Under the pieces are notes generated by a model. It saw only the letters and a program-made list of their open reading frames with translations. It did not search any database and was not told where the DNA came from. Source: Verrucomicrobiota bacterium (GTDB lineage Bacteria; Verrucomicrobiota; Verrucomicrobiia; Chthoniobacterales; SZAS-18). From it: a stretch of DNA of 35,550 bases. Every line of letters starts with the position of its first letter. Positions within the stretch are counted from its first letter, which is position 1. The stretch spans positions 1 to 35,550 of the forward strand of contig JAFEGM010000063.1 in the NCBI GenBank assembly GCA_018240025.1. Reading direction: 5' to 3'. Below are positions 15,493 to 23,606 of this stretch, in pieces. The translations under genes were made by a program, and so were the position numbers.

Positions 15493-16639
15493 CCGCGGCG
15501 CGGCGCACATCCCAGCGCGCGATTTCCTCGAGCACGAATTCCGCCAGCTCGAGCGCGGCCCGCGGGCGCGAGAGCCGGGCGATGTTGGTGGCCCAACCGC
15601 GCTGGATGGACGCGTCGCCCGCCAGCGCGTCGCGCACGGTCCGCACCACGTCGGTGCGGGTCGGCGCGACCACCCCGGCGCCGTTTTGCGTCAGGAGCGT
15701 GGCATTGCCCTCTTCCTGCCCGGGCGCGACCTGGCACATGACCATCGGGCAGCCGGCGGCGATGGCCTCCTGCACGGTTGCGCCGCCGGCCTTGCTGATG
15801 ACGAGGTGATGCGAGGCCAGCAGCTCCGGAATCTCGCGCGTCCAGCCGAGCACGCGGACGAGCTGCGAGCCGTTGCGCTGCGGCCGGCGGGCCAGCTCTT
15901 CGAGGCGCGCGTGCAGTTTTTCGTCGCGCCCGGCGGTCACGGTGAGTCGCAGTCCGGGCACTTCCTCGAGCAGCGCGCGGACGAGGTCGGGCGCCTCGTG
16001 GGCCCGGGAGTTGACGATGTAGAGCGCGCGGCGGCCTTTGGCGGGATCGAGTACGTCAGGCCGCGGTGGGAATCCGTCGGCGAAGCGCGGATGCACCGGG
16101 AAGCCGGTCACGCGCAGTTTCTCGGCGGGCACGCCCTTCTCCACCATGACACGGGCGGTGTCGTCGTTCGGCACGAAGTAGAGGTCGTTGCGAAAGCGGA
16201 ACCAGATCGAATTGATCGAGATCGAATCGGTCACGATCGTCAGCCGCGGGAAGTCGCGCCGAAAGCCGCGCTCCTCCATTTCGTCGAGCAGCACGCCGTA
16301 GAACGGGAACGCCGAGACCAGCGCCGCGGGCGGCTTCTCGCGGAAGACCTCGGCCAATCCGGCGCGCAGCGGCGCATTGAAGAAGGAGAAGGATTCCACC
16401 CAGCGCGTGCGGTCGATGAGCCGGTAGATTCCGGCCCAGACCCTGGGCGCGTGTGAGAGGAGCTGCAGGTAGATCCGGCGCATCAGCGCATCGCGCTCCG
16501 GCTGCACGCGGGCATTGAGGTCGAGAAACTCGGCCTGCAGCTCCGCCGGCTGCAGGCGTTCGAAGGCCGCGACCAGCGCGCGGGCGGCGGAGTTGTGGCC
16601 CTCGCCGAAGCCGGCGGAGCAGACATGGATGGAGCGCAT
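15440..16639 (-). CDS. GT28-type glycosyltransferase (MGDG synthase/UgtP-like)
   Basis: The protein has 399 residues starting at [20 protein letters not shown], where [13 protein letters not shown] matches the diacylglycerol-binding start of MGDG synthase/UgtP-type enzymes. The C-terminal nucleotide-sugar domain has [20 protein letters not shown] and [20 protein letters not shown]. Such enzymes move glucose or galactose from a UDP-sugar to diacylglycerol at the cytoplasmic face of the membrane; MurG-like activity is less likely given the N-terminus. An ATG at 16690 in frame would add 17 residues; the shorter start matches the family. The last residues are low-complexity (Ala/Pro/Arg) and overlap the 3' end of the convergent dioxygenase gene by 53 bp. 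Confidence 0.88.
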   Translation of the reverse strand: MRSIHVCSAGFGEGHNSAARALVAAFERLQPAELQAEFLDLNARVQPERDALMRRIYLQLLSHAPRVWAGIYRLIDRTRWVESFSFFNAPLRAGLAEVFREKPPAALVSAFPFYGVLLDEMEERGFRRDFPRLTIVTDSISINSIWFRFRNDLYFVPNDDTARVMVEKGVPAEKLRVTGFPVHPRFADGFPPRPDVLDPAKGRRALYIVNSRAHEAPDLVRALLEEVPGLRLTVTAGRDEKLHARLEELARRPQRNGSQLVRVLGWTREIPELLASHHLVISKAGGATVQEAIAAGCPMVMCQVAPGQEEGNATLLTQNGAGVVAPTRTDVVRTVRDALAGDASIQRGWATNIARLSRPRAALELAEFVLEEIARWDVRRAAATPASAPSAHPAVPGRR

Positions 16640-16720
16640 GCGGACTTGCGGGGATCGGCACGTCTCGCCCACTTTCCTTCCGGGCGCCATGCGCGCATTG
16701 TTCCGTTCCCGCCATCCGCC

Positions 16721-17632
16721 ATGGAAGCCAACTCCTCCGCCCCCCTGAGCCGTCAGGGCCGCCTGCTGCGGCTGCTCGACCGCTGGATCATGGGCGCGTA
16801 CTGGGACAACGCCACCGGGCTGGCCGCACAGCTTTCGTACGATTTCATCTTCCTGCTCGCGCCCGGGCCGCTGCTGGTCTCGGCGCTGCTCTCCATCTTC
16901 GCCACCGATCCCTCCACGCTGGCGAACATCACGCAGCTGCTGAAGAGCTTCCTTCCCGAGATCGCCCATCCGATCATGGACCGGCAGGTGGCGGCCATCG
17001 TCGTCTCGGGCATCAACACGAAGTTCGCGCTCTTCGGCATCGCGCTGGCCATCTACCTCGGGCTGAACTTCATCATCACCTTCACCCGCTCGCTCAACCA
17101 CACCATCGGCGTGAAGGAGATGAAGCGCTCCATCCTCTCGCGCTACGTCATCGCGCTGCTGCTGCTCTTCTGGTTCTCGTTCACCATTCTGTTCTCCTTC
17201 AATGTGCTCGTCTTCGGCGAGCAGGTGGCGGCGAACATCGTGCGGACCTTCGACCTGAACGTGCCGCTGGAGCCCATCGTGGCGTATTCGAAGTACCCGC
17301 TCATCATCGCTTCGCTGATCGGCCTGGCGCTCTCGCTCTACCTGCTCACGCCCGAGGTCTATCTCACGGCCCGGCAGGCGTTGCCGGGCGCGGTCTTCTT
17401 CGCGCTCGGCTGGCTGGCGGTGACCTACCTGTTCCGCGTCTATGTCGAGCAATACGCGCGCTACGGCGAAAACTACCTCACCTTCGCCAGCCTCATCGTG
17501 CTGCTGACCTGGGTGTACGTGACCTCCCTGCTGCTCTTGCTCGGCGGGCGGCTCAACATCATCATCCGGCAGGAGTGGTATGGCGAGGATCTCGTCAACG
17601 CCACCTCGACCTCCGCTCCCGCCACCACGTGA
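16721..17632 (+). CDS. YihY/BrkB-family inner membrane protein
   Basis: The protein has 303 residues from MEANSSAPLSRQGRLLRLLD. The N-terminal segment GLAAQLSYDFIFLLAPGPLL is the typical opening of the YihY/UPF0761 family (formerly called ribonuclease BN). Five or six further hydrophobic segments follow (for example FALFGIALAIYLGLNFIITF and YLTFASLIVLLTWVYVTSLL). The family is linked to transport or envelope integrity, with no agreed activity; the old RNase BN claim was an error in E. coli. Its stop codon overlaps the start of the amidase gene (GTGA), implying translational coupling. The glycosyltransferase gene is divergent, 81 bp upstream. Confidence 0.88.
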   Translation: MEANSSAPLSRQGRLLRLLDRWIMGAYWDNATGLAAQLSYDFIFLLAPGPLLVSALLSIFATDPSTLANITQLLKSFLPEIAHPIMDRQVAAIVVSGINTKFALFGIALAIYLGLNFIITFTRSLNHTIGVKEMKRSILSRYVIALLLLFWFSFTILFSFNVLVFGEQVAANIVRTFDLNVPLEPIVAYSKYPLIIASLIGLALSLYLLTPEVYLTARQALPGAVFFALGWLAVTYLFRVYVEQYARYGENYLTFASLIVLLTWVYVTSLLLLLGGRLNIIIRQEWYGEDLVNATSTSAPATT

Positions 17633-18474
17633 TCCGACGCTGTCTCCTGCTCCTCTGCGGCCTCCTGGCGGGCTCGTCGACGCTGCCTGGGGCGGAGACG
17701 ATCCGCGTGCTGCCGAAGCGTTTGCCGGCGGTGCAGCTGCCGCCGCCGACGCCCGCGCCGCTGCGCGAGGAATCGGACGGTGCGCTCGCGGAGGACGGCG
17801 CGGAGCCGGCTCCGCTGCTGCTGGCGCAGGGGACCGGTTCGATTCTCGATCGGCGCAAAGCCACGCCGGCCCCGGACGATCGCGCCCCGGTCATCATCGA
17901 GAAGCGCGGCGGGCGCGACGAGGACGAACCCGAGGAGCGGGAGGCGCCGCGGGTGCTCTGGTTCTTCGGCGGCGACAAATATCTGACCCGCTCCGTGCGC
18001 CAGCAGATCGACGCCCCCTCGGTCCGGCGTGGGCGCTGGCGCTACATCGTCATCCACAACTCCGGCACGCGGCAGGGCAATGCGCGCGTCTTCGACCACT
18101 ACCATCGCCGCGTCCGCCGCATGCCCAACGGCATGGCCTACCAGTTCGTCATCGGCAACGGCAACGGCTCGGGCAACGGCCGCATCGAGGTCGGCGGGCG
18201 CTGGTCGAACCAGCTGCCGGGCGGACATTGCGCCAGCGATTACATCAACAACATCGCCATCGGCATCTGCCTGGTGGGCGACTTCAATCGCGACAATCCG
18301 ACCAAGGCGCAGCTGGCCTCGCTGGAGGAGCTGATCAACTACCTGCGCAAGCGCGTGGGCCGGGTCGACCGGCAGCTGGCGCAGGTGAAGGGTCACCGCG
18401 AGATCAATCCGCGTCCGACCGACTGCCCCGGCCGACGCTTTCCGCTGCGCTGGATGCACCGGAAGTTCGACTGA
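17629..18474 (+). CDS. N-acetylmuramoyl-L-alanine amidase (Amidase_2 type), exported
   Basis: The protein has 281 residues from a GTG that overlaps the upstream stop as GTGA. This start yields a signal peptide (VIRRCLLLLCGLLAGSSTLP, cleavage near GAE). Residues 25-130 form a Pro/Glu/Arg-rich low-complexity linker. The catalytic domain (about 140-280) carries the zinc ligands: the His in YIVIHNSGT and, at the end, the His and Cys in VKGHREINPRPTDCPG. GGHCASDYINNIAIGICLVG is typical of the family. It cleaves the bond between muramic acid and L-alanine of peptidoglycan, or recycles muropeptides, in the periplasm. Coupling with the YihY-like protein suggests a shared envelope role. Confidence 0.9.
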   Translation: MIRRCLLLLCGLLAGSSTLPGAETIRVLPKRLPAVQLPPPTPAPLREESDGALAEDGAEPAPLLLAQGTGSILDRRKATPAPDDRAPVIIEKRGGRDEDEPEEREAPRVLWFFGGDKYLTRSVRQQIDAPSVRRGRWRYIVIHNSGTRQGNARVFDHYHRRVRRMPNGMAYQFVIGNGNGSGNGRIEVGGRWSNQLPGGHCASDYINNIAIGICLVGDFNRDNPTKAQLASLEELINYLRKRVGRVDRQLAQVKGHREINPRPTDCPGRRFPLRWMHRKFD

Positions 18475-18554
18475 TCTTTCGCGCCCCAAGCGATTTCGAG
18501 ATTTCTGCGCCGCAGGGGAATGCCGCCTGCGCTTGGTCTCTCACACGTCCGCCC

Positions 18555-19349
18555 ATGCACCGACTCCTCCTGCTCCTCCTCGTCGGCATTCTGACCGGCT
18601 CCCCAGCCCTTCTTGCCGCTGCGCAACCTCCTCCCGAGGCCATGGGGCCCACCAAGAAATCCAGCCTGACCGGAAAGAAGAAGCCCAAGGTCTCGCAGCG
18701 GACCGCCGCCAAATCGCGCAAGAAGATGCGCGCCTCGTCGTCCGCGCCGATCACCGCCAAGACTCCGCCTGCACCGATCGAAAAGGCGCCCGCCACCGCT
18801 GCGCCCAGCGCGCCGGTCGCGCCCGCCCAGCGTCTGGAGGTGGCCTACTTCGGCGGCGGCTGCTTTTGGTGCGTGGAGGGATTGTTCCAGGTCGTGCCCG
18901 GCGTCCTGCGCGTCGTGAACGGCTACGCCGGCGGCACGACGGCGAATCCGACCTACAAACAGGTGCTCTCCGGTAGCACGGGCCACGCCGAGGTGGTGCA
19001 GGTCACCTACGACGCCAATGCGGTCAGCTACGAGCAGCTCCTCGACAACTTCTGGGAGATCCACGACCCCACGCAGGTGGATCGGCAGGGCAATGATGTC
19101 GGCCCGCAATACCGCTCCATCATCCTCTGCCGCAATGAGGCCGAACGCGCGCAGGCCGAGCAGTCGAAGACGCGTCAGCAGAGGACGTACCGGCAGCCCA
19201 TCGCCACGCAGGTCGTGCTGCTCGACAAGTTCTGGATCGCCGAGGACTTCCACCAGGACTACTTCGCCCGCCATCCCGGCGCGCCGTATTGCCAGTTGGT
19301 CATCCGGCCCAAGCTCGAGAAGTTTCAGAAGTCGGTCGGGCGGAGGTGA
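18555..19349 (+). CDS. msrA: peptide-methionine (S)-S-oxide reductase MsrA, exported form
   Basis: The protein has 264 residues; the catalytic core is the last 160. The start MHRLLLLLLVGILTGSPALL gives a signal peptide, so the enzyme should work in the periplasm. A Lys/Ser/Ala/Pro-rich stretch (about residues 35-95) links it to the MsrA domain with YFGGGCFWCVEGLFQ (catalytic Cys in GCFWC), VNGYAGGTTANPTYKQV, GHAEVVQVTYD, LDNFWEIHDPTQVDRQGND and QYRSIILC. It reduces the S-epimer of methionine sulfoxide in proteins. No MsrB domain is fused, and the thioredoxin-like donor it would need outside the cytoplasm is not in the window. The gene starts 80 bp after the amidase gene. Confidence 0.93.
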   Translation: MHRLLLLLLVGILTGSPALLAAAQPPPEAMGPTKKSSLTGKKKPKVSQRTAAKSRKKMRASSSAPITAKTPPAPIEKAPATAAPSAPVAPAQRLEVAYFGGGCFWCVEGLFQVVPGVLRVVNGYAGGTTANPTYKQVLSGSTGHAEVVQVTYDANAVSYEQLLDNFWEIHDPTQVDRQGNDVGPQYRSIILCRNEAERAQAEQSKTRQQRTYRQPIATQVVLLDKFWIAEDFHQDYFARHPGAPYCQLVIRPKLEKFQKSVGRR

Positions 19350-19382
19350 GTGGGTCAGGTCTGGTTTGCGGGCGGATTGGAG

Positions 19383-19533
19383 CCGCACTCGGAGAGTGCG
19401 GGCTACGCTCCGGTCTCGGCGCGGGCCGGCCGCACTCGGAGAGTGCGGGCTACGCTCCGGTCTCGGCGCGGGCCGGCCGCACTCCGAGAGTGCGGGCTAC
19501 GCTCCAGTCTCGGCGCGGGCTACGCTCCGGTCT
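19383..19533. repeat. 47-bp tandem repeat with palindromic core
   Basis: Two identical 47-bp units (19383-19429 and 19430-19476) are followed by a third with two changes (19477-19519) and a partial fourth (to 19533). Each unit opens with CCGCACTC, three bases, GAGTGCGG, a perfect 8-bp inverted repeat, then CTACGCTCC and a GC-rich spacer. A single diverged copy of the same core is at about 31270-31300, so the element is dispersed. The array lies between msrA and the PrsW-like gene and codes for nothing I can support. Confidence 0.85.
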
Positions 19534-19578
19534 TCAGTTTCTCCGTAACCCGGCTCCGCCGACCGGTAACAGGCCGAC

Positions 19579-20427
19579 ATGAAGGCCATCCATGTCGTGG
19601 GTGCGGTGAGCACCGTCGTAATCGGGGCATTTTACCTCGGCATGGTGCGCAAGCGGGTGCCTGCGAAGGACCGTCCCTTCATGTTCGGGCTGGCAGCGCT
19701 GACCTTCCTCATGCCTGCGCTCGCCTTCTACGGCGTGCGCCAGCCGCTCGACGCGCTGGTGCGGACGCTGCTCGATCCGCAGGGCGGGGCCTATGCCTTG
19801 GCGAGACTCTGGTATGCGCCGGTGACGGAGGAACTGGCCAAACTTTGGCCGCTGCTCATTCCCGGGGTCTGGCGCTGGATCGACCACGACCGGGCACCGC
19901 GGGCCGCCTACGCGCTCGGCCTGGGCTTCGGGGTGGGGGAGATCGCGTTTCTGGCTGTCGTCTTCGGGCTCGATCCTTCGGCCGAGACCAACCAGTGGTT
20001 CCACTACGCTGGCTTCGTCTCGGAGCGACTGATGGTGGCGCCGATCCACGCGGGCTTCGTCCTGGTCAGCCTCTGCGCCTGGCGGCGCTGGAACTGGCCG
20101 GGTGGCCTCTTCGTCGGCTGGCTGGGCGCGGCCGCGCTGCACTTCTCGCTCAACGCGCCCATCTTCCTCAAATACAAGGGCTGGCTCGGCGGCGAGACGC
20201 TCGCGGGCAATCTGCTAGTGGGCTGGATCCTCCTCTTCTTCGTCCTGACCATCACCGGCTTTGCCCGCACGCTGGGCGGTCGGCAGACCACCGCCGGCGG
20301 CTTCTTCTTCGGAGAAACCGACTGCGTGCTCTGCGGCCTCCACTACCAGCGGCCGTTCTGGGGCTTCAATCTCGGGCTGAAGCGCTACGAGAAGTGCCCG
20401 GGCTGTCAGAAGTGGCACCTGCAGTGA
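19579..20427 (+). CDS. PrsW-like intramembrane metalloprotease with C-terminal zinc ribbon
   Basis: The protein has 282 residues with about seven hydrophobic segments. The PrsW/M82-type motifs are present: VTEELAKLWPLL (the EExxK motif, about residues 84-95), SERLMVAPIHAGFV with its His near 158, and AAALHFSLNAP near 190. This family cuts anti-sigma factors or processes membrane proteins. The last 40 residues leave the membrane and contain CVLCGLHY and CPGCQKWHLQ, a four-cysteine zinc ribbon not normally part of PrsW. The second knuckle resembles that of the small protein at 2685-2924. No sigma factor or anti-sigma gene is adjacent, so the substrate is unknown. It may be a proteolytically inactive relative. 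Confidence 0.75.
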   Translation: MKAIHVVGAVSTVVIGAFYLGMVRKRVPAKDRPFMFGLAALTFLMPALAFYGVRQPLDALVRTLLDPQGGAYALARLWYAPVTEELAKLWPLLIPGVWRWIDHDRAPRAAYALGLGFGVGEIAFLAVVFGLDPSAETNQWFHYAGFVSERLMVAPIHAGFVLVSLCAWRRWNWPGGLFVGWLGAAALHFSLNAPIFLKYKGWLGGETLAGNLLVGWILLFFVLTITGFARTLGGRQTTAGGFFFGETDCVLCGLHYQRPFWGFNLGLKRYEKCPGCQKWHLQ

Positions 20428-20454
20428 CGGCGCCCGGTGAGATGCCCGGTTCGG

Positions 20455-22197
20455 TCAGGCCGAGGTCGGCTTCTTCCGCTTAGCCTCGGTCTCCGGGACC
20501 TCATGCTGGCCGTCCTTGAGCGCGGCCAGCTGCTCGACCGAGCCCAGCCCGACCTCCTTGAGGAGGGAATCGACCAGCGGCGCCTGGGCGCGATAGCGCA
20601 GCGCGCTCTGCACCACCTGATCGGCCAGGTTGCCGCTCGCGGCCGGCGCACTGGCGGGCTCGGAGCCGTTGCCGTTGCCGGCGCCAGCGCCATTGAGCCC
20701 GCCGACCTGCACGATGCGAATGCCCTCGATGCGCTCGAGCGGCTTCACGCTTTCGCGGATGATGTTGGGCAGCGCGGCGATGAGCGCCTTGCGCACTTCG
20801 TAGGCGATGAGCTCGGGGCTGAGCGTGTTGGCCGATTCGTTGAGCGCGCGCTGGCCGGCGGCCTGCACGCTGTAGGTCTTCTCGCTCGCTTCGGCGCGCA
20901 GCTTGGCCGCCTCGGCCTCGCCCTCGGCCGCGATGCGAATCTTCTGCGCCTCGGCCTCGGCCAGCGTCTTGAGCGCCTGCGCGCGGTCGAGCGCGGCCTT
21001 CTTCTCGGCCTCGGCGGCCACGGTCACGCCGATGGCGGTGCGCTGCGCTTCCTTCTCGGCCTCGACCAGTTCGATGGCCTTGTGGCGGTTCGCGATCTCG
21101 CGCTCGCGCACGGTCTTCACTTCTTCCTCCGCCTGCACCGCCAGGGCCAGCGCGCGGGCCGCGGCCGCCTGAGCCTCGCTCTGCGCGCGGCTGCGCTCGG
21201 CGATGGCGATGGAGCGATCCTGTTCGGCCAGTTCCAGCATCTTCTGCTTCTCGATCTCGCGCTGCTTCAGCTCGCGCTCGCGCACGATCTCCGCCTCCTT
21301 CACCGTGCGATCGGCCGCGATGGCCGCCGCATCGAGTTCCTGCTGCGTGGCGATGCTGACCTGCTTGGCGTCGCGCGCCTTCTGCGCCTGCTCGGTCGCG
21401 ATGTCCGCCGCCTGGGCCGCGCGGCGGATGGCGATTTCCCGCTCCTGCGCCATGCGGGCGTATTCCTCCTCGCGCTTGATCTGCAGCGACTCCTGCTCGG
21501 TGGTGAGGTTCTTGCGCTGGATGGCCAGGCGGGTCTCCTGCTCGATATCGTTGCGCTGCTTGCGACGGCTTTCGATGATCTCGGTCAGCTGCGCCAGGCC
21601 CTGCGCATCGAAGGCGTTCTGCGGATTGAGGAACTCCATGCTCGTCTGGTCGAGCGAGGTGAGCGAGACCGACTCGAGCTCCAGGCCGTTCTTCAGAATG
21701 TCTTCGGAGACGACCTGCTGCACCTTCTGCACGAAGTCGGTCCGCTTCTCGTGCAGTTCCTCCATCTTCATCTCGGCCGCGACCGCACGGAGCGCGTCGA
21801 CGAACTTGCCTTCGATCAACTCCTTGAGCGCCGTCGGATTCATCGTCTTCATGCCGAGCGTTTGCGCGGCATCGGCGATGGCCTCCTCGGTCGGGCGCAC
21901 GCGCAGGAAGAACTCGGCCCGCACGTCGACGCGGATGCGGTCCATCGTGATGAGCGCATCCTCCTTGGCCCGGCCGACCTCCAGCCGGAGCGTGTTCATG
22001 TTCACCGGAATCGTCTCGTGCAAGATGGGCATGACGAGCGTGCCGCCGCTCATGATGACCCGCTGGCCGCCGAAGCCCGTGCGCACGAAGGAGATTTCCT
22101 TCGTCGAGCGTCGATAGAGTCGGGCGAAGACGAGACCGATGACAAGCAGGGCGCCGAGGATGGCGCCGGCGATGATCGCGATGGGCAGGAGGTTCAT
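20455..22197 (-). CDS. flotillin-like SPFH/band-7 protein (YqiK type)
   Basis: The protein has 580 residues. An N-terminal membrane anchor (LLPIAIIAGAILGALLVIGL) is followed by the SPFH domain (about 35-220, FGGQRVIMSGGTLVMPILHE through LESVSLTSLDQT). A long Ala/Glu/Lys/Arg-rich coiled coil comes next (about 225-450). The C-terminal part has SPELIAYEVRKALIAALPNI, a Gly/Asn/Ala-rich linker and a basic end (KRKKPTSA). Flotillins form large oligomers in ordered membrane domains and help organise membrane complexes. The gene lies 44 bp downstream of a YqiJ-like gene, the same pairing as yqiJ-yqiK in E. coli, so the two probably act together. Confidence 0.92.
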   Translation of the reverse strand: MNLLPIAIIAGAILGALLVIGLVFARLYRRSTKEISFVRTGFGGQRVIMSGGTLVMPILHETIPVNMNTLRLEVGRAKEDALITMDRIRVDVRAEFFLRVRPTEEAIADAAQTLGMKTMNPTALKELIEGKFVDALRAVAAEMKMEELHEKRTDFVQKVQQVVSEDILKNGLELESVSLTSLDQTSMEFLNPQNAFDAQGLAQLTEIIESRRKQRNDIEQETRLAIQRKNLTTEQESLQIKREEEYARMAQEREIAIRRAAQAADIATEQAQKARDAKQVSIATQQELDAAAIAADRTVKEAEIVRERELKQREIEKQKMLELAEQDRSIAIAERSRAQSEAQAAAARALALAVQAEEEVKTVREREIANRHKAIELVEAEKEAQRTAIGVTVAAEAEKKAALDRAQALKTLAEAEAQKIRIAAEGEAEAAKLRAEASEKTYSVQAAGQRALNESANTLSPELIAYEVRKALIAALPNIIRESVKPLERIEGIRIVQVGGLNGAGAGNGNGSEPASAPAASGNLADQVVQSALRYRAQAPLVDSLLKEVGLGSVEQLAALKDGQHEVPETEAKRKKPTSA

Positions 22198-22241
22198 GGG
22201 CGGGAGGAGCGCTGGGTGGGGGAGAAAGCTGGGCGCGTGGG

Positions 22242-22868
22242 TCAGACGGCGGTGTAGGTGCTGCCGCGGCGCTCGACGAGGGTGACTTCGGTGCCCTGCA
22301 CGAATGCAGTTTCGTCGCTCGACGGCTCCAGCATCACGTAATGCATCTTGCCATGCTCATCGCGCACCTTGGCCTGCGCCGGCCGGCCGCGGCGCGCCGT
22401 GCCGAGCGCGATGGTCGCGCGTCGACCGACCAGCGAGTCGGCCGAGACCGCCAGCGATTCGCTCCGGCTCACCATGCGGCCGCCGATGCGTCCGACCGTG
22501 TGCACGAGATAGAGCGCGGGCCCGGCCATGATCGCCGCGGCCAGCCACGCGCTGACCGGATGTCCGAGCCAGGCGCGAAAGCCCTCCTGCAGGATGACGC
22601 CCCCGAGGCCGAAGGAGGCGAGAAAGACCGCCAGCAGCGCAACAGCGGGGAATTTGCCCACGTAGAGCCAGGCCAGAACCTTGTCGAAACCGCTCAGCCC
22701 GTGCAGGCCGTCGCCCAGGTGCAGGTCGGGCAGCCAGGAGTCGGCCAGATGCGAGAGCCCGTGGCCGATGATCAGCCCGATCAGCTCGAGCAACGCGATG
22801 AGGAGCAGCAGCGCCAGCGCCACCGCAAACGGCAGGAAGCCCGCTTCGGAAAGAAAGTCGAGCGACAT
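22242..22868 (-). CDS. YqiJ/NfeD-like membrane protein with OB-fold C-terminus
   Basis: The protein has 208 residues from [20 protein letters not shown]. Three or four hydrophobic segments cover residues 10-140. The C-terminal 70 residues ([20 protein letters not shown] through [14 protein letters not shown]) look like the OB-fold of NfeD/YqiJ proteins. These proteins partner with flotillins in the same operon. The ATG at 22868 is preferred to longer frames because the first hydrophobic segment follows directly. It is transcribed ahead of the flotillin gene and is divergent from the cyclophilin gene, 142 bp away. Confidence 0.85.
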   Translation of the reverse strand: MSLDFLSEAGFLPFAVALALLLLIALLELIGLIIGHGLSHLADSWLPDLHLGDGLHGLSGFDKVLAWLYVGKFPAVALLAVFLASFGLGGVILQEGFRAWLGHPVSAWLAAAIMAGPALYLVHTVGRIGGRMVSRSESLAVSADSLVGRRATIALGTARRGRPAQAKVRDEHGKMHYVMLEPSSDETAFVQGTEVTLVERRGSTYTAV

Positions 22869-23010
22869 CCCTGCATGGATGCGCACCGGCTCGGCGGAGT
22901 CAATGCGTACCGACGGCAGCCACCGCCCCGGGGAGGGGCCCGCCGGCCGCGCGGCGCAATTTGCCATGACGGACGCGCCAAGCTGCGATAGGTGCACGCT
23001 CCCCAATTCT

Positions 23011-23523
23011 ATGGCCAATCCCACCGCCACCTTCGAAACCACGCTCGGCAACTTCACGGTCGAGCTCTTCAGCGACCAGATGCCCCAGACCGCGGGCAAC
23101 TTCCTCAAGCTGGCCTCCAGCGGGTTCTACGATGGGCTGCATTTCCATCGCGTGATCAAGAACTTCATGTGCCAGTTCGGCTGCCCGTTCTCCAAGGATC
23201 CGGCGAGCGCGCGCGCCGGCACCGGCGGCCCGCCGCACGGCACCATCCCGGACGAGTTCACGGCCAAGCTCTCGAACGAGCCCATGACCCTCTCGATGGC
23301 CAACACCGGCCGTCCGAATTCCGGCGGCAGCCAATTCTTCATCAACACGGTGCACAACGCCTTCCTCGACTGGTTCTCGCCGGGCCAGTCGCGTCACCCG
23401 GTCTTCGGCAAGGTCATCTCCGGCCAGGACGTGGTGAAGGCGATCGAGACCACCCCGACCGACCGCAGCGACCGCCCGCTCACGCCGGTGCAGGTGATCA
23501 AGGTCACCGTGCAGCAGGGCTGA
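23011..23523 (+). CDS. peptidyl-prolyl cis-trans isomerase, cyclophilin type
   Basis: The protein has 170 residues from [20 protein letters not shown], without a signal peptide, so it should be cytoplasmic. The cyclophilin core is clear: [15 protein letters not shown] (catalytic Arg in FHRVI), [20 protein letters not shown] and [17 protein letters not shown]. It speeds isomerisation of bonds before proline. The last 182 bp of the gene, including the stop, are repeated at 25376-25557 with three mismatches. The intact gene is therefore either the recipient or the product of a duplication or insertion event that also placed a PEP-CTERM gene here. Confidence 0.95.
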   Translation: MANPTATFETTLGNFTVELFSDQMPQTAGNFLKLASSGFYDGLHFHRVIKNFMCQFGCPFSKDPASARAGTGGPPHGTIPDEFTAKLSNEPMTLSMANTGRPNSGGSQFFINTVHNAFLDWFSPGQSRHPVFGKVISGQDVVKAIETTPTDRSDRPLTPVQVIKVTVQQG

Positions 23524-23547
23524 GCGTGCAGCTTCGGATCGAGGATG

Positions 23548-23572
23548 GACCCGCCGCAGAGGGCGGCGGGTC
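23548..23572. terminator. GC-rich hairpin after the cyclophilin gene
   Basis: GACCCGCCGC (23548-23557) and GCGGCGGGTC (23563-23572) form a perfect 10-bp stem with a 5-nt loop, 24 bp after the stop. It lies between convergent genes. No T-run follows on either strand, so its efficiency is uncertain. Confidence 0.5.
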
Positions 23573-23606
23573 GCAGGTCCTGCTGCGAAGCACTCTTTGG
23601 GGCGAG

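Noticed and set aside
16640..17452. N-terminal extension of the GT28 glycosyltransferase frame to 670 residues
   Set aside because: The extension is antisense to the YihY-family gene and has no domain. The family N-terminus begins at 16639.
19383..19533. CRISPR array at the 47-bp tandem repeat
   Set aside because: The whole unit including the would-be spacer is identical between copies.
20437..22257. 606-codon plus-strand frame opposite the flotillin gene
   Set aside because: It is a Leu/Arg-rich shadow of the flotillin coiled coil.
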